Part shown: in pieces, positions 61,500 through 64,000 of the stretch
How positions within the stretch are numbered: the first letter of the stretch is position 1
How the letters are laid out: the number at the start of each line of letters is the position of its first letter
Assembly (NCBI GenBank): GCA_007844125.1
Contig: CM017567.1
Span: 12,194,428 to 12,258,427 of the forward strand
Direction: 5' to 3'
Length of the DNA stretch: 64,000 nucleotides
Source of the DNA: Sinonovacula constricta
Lineage: Eukaryota; Mollusca; Bivalvia; Cardiida; Solecurtidae
Program-made: the position numbers and the translations under genes
The notes under the pieces: model-generated
Database searches by the model: none
The model's input: the letters and a program-made list of their open reading frames with translations, nothing else
Told to the model about the DNA's origin: nothing

Positions 61500-61690
61500 T
61501 CATTACCAAATTAGGACCAGTATTTTCTGTCCAGTTACTAAGTTAAGACCAGTAACAGATTTAAGACCAGTATTTTCTATTGCTGTTACCAAGTTTTGAA
61601 AAGTATTTTCTGTCCAGTTACTAAGTTAAGACCACTATTTTCTATTGCTATTTCAGAGTTAAGACCAGTACTTTCTGTTTTGTCATCAAG
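61500..61690 (+). repeat. Degenerate tandem repeat 'TTAAGACCAGTATTTTCT'
   Basis: The motif AAGACCAGTATTTTCTGTCC, AGTTACTAAGTT recurs about five times with variable spacing (about 28-58 bp) in the intron between exons 14 and 15. Confidence 0.8.
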
Positions 61691-61871
61691 TGATTACAGT
61701 AATGTTATGTTAATTTCATTCTCTTCACATGGTTTATATGTCATGGACCTGGATGTACAATGTTTAGGCTAGAGCAGAGTGCATTGTAGTTTTAAATTAT
61801 TACTTATAAAAAGGATGTGCACACAACATGAATGCTTAGTCATTTTACCGTATCAACTTCTTTGTCACCAG

Positions 61872-61980
61872 GGTATAGAGGCCATGAATCTTGACCTTGA
61901 GAAATGGTCTGATGTGAATGTAATCAGCAGTCTCCTCAAGTCATTCTTCCGGCAGCTGCCAGAGCCTCTTATACCAGATG
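61872..61980 (+). CDS. ARHGAP21: ARHGAP21/23-like exon 15: RhoGAP domain core
   Basis: This 109-nt exon has acceptor TTTGTCACCAG and donor GATG|GTAAGT, phase 0 in and phase 1 out. It encodes [20 protein letters not shown], then [16 protein letters not shown]. [20 protein letters not shown] is the second conserved box of RhoGAP domains, and the Lys in LLKSFFR is one of the GTPase-contact residues. It is almost identical to vertebrate [20 protein letters not shown]. Confidence 0.97.
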
Positions 61981-62209
61981 GTAAGTTATTGGTGCTTAAA
62001 GGCTTCTATCAACTAGTTCTACTACCCTGCATATAATATATATTCCCTCTCTTGGCATTCAAGAAATCTTACACTAAATGATAGCTTGTAGCCTTTAAGC
62101 TTATTTTCAATCTACTTTTAACCATTAGCTTGTTTTGTTTACACTCCATGCTAAGTTCTTAGTTTTTTCTGTTTACATTTATATATTTTACACTTGAAGG
62201 TTAATATAC

Positions 62210-62345
62210 TTATTTATATAAGCTAAGCACTGAATACTGTAGATCCTAAACAACAGCTTCCTGCTGAGAGCTGGTTGACATGAATATAAACTATTTGCCT
62301 ACGCCCGATAAATAGGTGAATAAAAGGCCAAGAGTTAACAGGGTT
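62210..62345 (+). repeat. Palindromic 'CTGATCAG' repeat, diverged
   Basis: Contains AAGCTAAGCACTGAATACTG, TAGATCCTAAACAACAGCTT, CCTGCTGAGAGCTGGTTGAC, AAACTATTTGCCTACGC, GCCAAGAGTTAACAGGG. Intron between exons 15 and 16. Confidence 0.65.
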
Positions 62346-62597
62346 GCTGTGGGGGATATTCAGGCTAAACATATTTACTTCTGAGTGCCACATCTCTAGA
62401 TCTACAGAGGATAAACATGTTCCAAAGACTAGGTTTTTAAACTATTAGTCCTATTAATATGTATGACTGTCAACCGACATTTTCTGTTACCGTAATCATT
62501 TCTGTTACCGTAATCAGCAATTTAAAAACTTATATGCTGCTAAAATTGATAATTATTTATAAAAAAAATGTACGACATATTGTTTTCTCTTGGCCAG

Positions 62598-62762
62598 AAT
62601 TGTATCAGCTGTTCATCGACGCTAATAGGATAGATGACCCCGAGCGAAGAATGTTGAAACTGAAACGTCTCATTCACAAGCTTCCCTGAGCACCATTTTG
62701 AGACGTTCAAACATCTCGCCAAACATCTGAACAAGGTGGCTCTCTATGGAGATATCAACAGG
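62598..62762 (+). CDS. ARHGAP21: ARHGAP21/23-like exon 16: RhoGAP domain, with an apparent 1-base insertion
   Basis: Acceptor CTTGGCCAG, donor AGG|GTCAGT. The frame from exon 15 reads ELYQLFIDANRIDDPERRML, then KLKRLIHKLP, and hits TGA at 62687-62689. Omitting one T at 62687 in the reading continues it as EHHFETFKHLAKHLNKV and on to the donor in the phase needed by exon 17. Vertebrate ARHGAP21 has [22 protein letters not shown] at this place, which pins the insertion to within a few bases. The +1 frame has a stop at 62661, so the shift cannot lie earlier. Likely an assembly error; a real null allele or pseudogene is the alternative. Confidence 0.92.
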
Positions 62763-63059
62763 GTCAGTTATCAGAAATGAGCTTTTCTTTATGTTTTTGT
62801 TAGCATATCAAAACAATATAAGACAATCGAAGCTTGTATATAAAAAATACTCTCCTTTCAAGTTAATGATGTTTGTTTAGTACTTTTCAATATTATATAA
62901 ATATATTATTTTATTTTTTCAAGTACTGTTGTTTATTTAGGGCTTACAATGTTTTGTATTTGGATGGACTGTATTTTGGTGATTGTTGTATTTATTTTAG
63001 CACTACTAGATTTGTTAATTGTGGACTATGTTTTTATTTAAACGTTTTGTATACTATAG

Positions 63060-63185
63060 ATGGAGGCTAAGAACCTTGCGATTGTGTTTGGGCCGACATT
63101 GATCCGTAAAGCAGATGACAACATGGTGGCCATGTTTACTGATATGTCTGACCACTGCAAGATAATTGAAAGCATCATACTACAT
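63060..63185 (+). CDS. ARHGAP21: ARHGAP21/23-like exon 17: end of RhoGAP domain
   Basis: This 126-nt, phase 0-0 exon has acceptor ATACTATAG and donor CAT|GTAAGT. It encodes [20 protein letters not shown], then NMVAMFTDMSDHCKIIESII and LH. [12 protein letters not shown] is the third conserved RhoGAP box (vertebrate [21 protein letters not shown]). The remaining helix and the long C-terminal tail must be encoded beyond 63186. I see no further exon before the window ends, although about 800 bases remain. Confidence 0.97.
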
Positions 63186-64000
63186 GTAAGTACTAAACAT
63201 TTGTTGCATTAGAGGAGTCACATAAGAAGTTGTTTTGTATGGCAGTCTTCTGTAACAGCTTTCGAAATTAACTTCCAACAAGTATCTGTCATAAGGGTCT
63301 GTAATATTAAACATTTTACGGGCCCTAAACAGGTGTTACAGGCCCGATTATTTCCTCAAGTTAAAGTCATAATAAATTAGTCCTTGTTTATTTAATTTAT
63401 ATATTTAAGCAACAATCATAGGGCAACTTGATATTTCAACTAAATTTATCCAACTTTACATGCGAACAAGATTTAATTAAATTCGAAGTTTGTCTTTAAT
63501 ATTTGCATAAGTATAAATCTACCGGCATATCAGTAAACATTTTATCCATTTAATTGGATAACAAAATATTAAAAAAAAACAGCATGTCATTTACTAATCG
63601 TAAGATGTGTATGAAGTTATTTCATTTTTAAACATGTTTTTTATTTTTGATCTAATATCATTCCTTACTCTCAGTCACGACAATGTGTCCTGTCAAACAT
63701 ATCTGGTGTACTTGTTACAGAACATAGTTTCTTATGTCTTTCATATTTTTTCTGCTTTTACTTTTTTTCCTTACAAAATTTCTCTAATAGTCACTATCCT
63801 TCATAAAATATTGTGGTAATCATAGCCAGTAAGCTCTAGCAACTCAATTGAACAAGTTTGTAAGGTACTTACTGAATAATGATATAAAGGAAGTTCATTG
63901 CATGGAAAATACCTTATAATGATAGGAGAGAAGTTAATTTTAATGGCAGGTACCTTATTATGATAAATTCATGTCACATTGTCTAATATTTCCTGTGTTT
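63186..64000. other. Intron after the last visible exon
   Basis: AT-rich sequence following the donor at 63186. I see no splice acceptor followed by coding sequence of the ARHGAP21 family, and no repeat I can name. Confidence 0.6.

Larger units (their letters stand above)
13579..63185 (+). other. ARHGAP21: ARHGAP21/23-like Rho GTPase-activating protein gene (partial, 17 internal exons)
   Basis: Seen: seventeen exons with GT-AG borders and consistent phases give an ordered PDZ (about residues 17-130 of the visible protein), a long Ser/Thr/Pro-rich linker, a PH domain (about 902-1010) and a RhoGAP domain (about 1115 to the window edge). Family knowledge: this order is specific to ARHGAP21/ARHGAP23 (Drosophila RhoGAP19D). 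These proteins stimulate GTP hydrolysis on Cdc42 and Rho, act at the Golgi through ARF1 binding by the PH region, and act at epithelial junctions. Invertebrates usually have one copy, so the symbol stands for the 21/23 orthologue group. The initiator exon and the C-terminal tail are not in view. Two single-base insertions interrupt the frame (46631-46704 and 62687). Introns range from 249 bp to 24.8 kb. Identity is near certain; expression and integrity are not shown. Confidence 0.95.

Overview
This is eukaryotic genomic DNA: AT-rich, with long introns and GT-AG splice sites. It most likely comes from a bivalve mollusc, probably a heterodont clam or mussel relative. That assignment rests on the interspersed repeats, which I recognise as bivalve-type: elements with 'GCTCCCCGAA' ends, elements with 'GCTCACCTGAGCAC' ends, tRNA-derived SINEs, and a palindromic 'CTGATCAG' family. 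The species cannot be fixed from the window.

I can support one protein-coding gene. It lies on the + strand and is the orthologue of vertebrate ARHGAP21/ARHGAP23 (Drosophila RhoGAP19D), a PDZ-PH-RhoGAP scaffold. Seventeen internal coding exons run from 13579 to 63185 and join with compatible phases. They encode about 1,300 residues. The PDZ domain is split over three exons at 13.6, 38.5 and 45.1 kb. A long disordered, Ser-rich linker is mostly one 1.76-kb exon at 45.7-47.5 kb. The PH domain is at 52.0-58.5 kb and the RhoGAP domain at 59.8-63.2 kb. The initiator exon and the C-terminal exons are not seen and presumably lie outside the window. Two one-base insertions break the reading frame, one in the linker exon (46631-46704) and one in the RhoGAP domain (at 62687). 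All splice sites and flanking coding sequence are otherwise intact, so assembly error is the likeliest cause.

Region by region: 1-13.6 kb is non-coding, with repeats and one CpG-rich patch at 4.23-4.69 kb. 13.7-38.5 kb is a 24.8-kb intron inside the PDZ domain. It holds an intact SINE, a Helentron-like element with internal repeats, and a 2.7-kb minisatellite of about 50 x 55 bp. 38.5-45.1 kb is an intron with a non-autonomous hAT-like element and a 14 x 59 bp array. 45-53 kb is exon-dense; one intron carries a nearly perfect 151-bp-arm hairpin with an 8-bp target-site duplication. 53-58 kb is an intron with a TA-flanked terminal-inverted-repeat element and a 45-bp array. 58-63.2 kb is exon-dense.

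The most interesting non-genic observation is that both large minisatellites (55 bp and 59 bp) appear to be independent tandem amplifications of parts of the same dispersed palindromic repeat, which has about 20 decayed copies in this window. A fragment of the 59-bp unit also sits inside the neighbouring hAT-like element.
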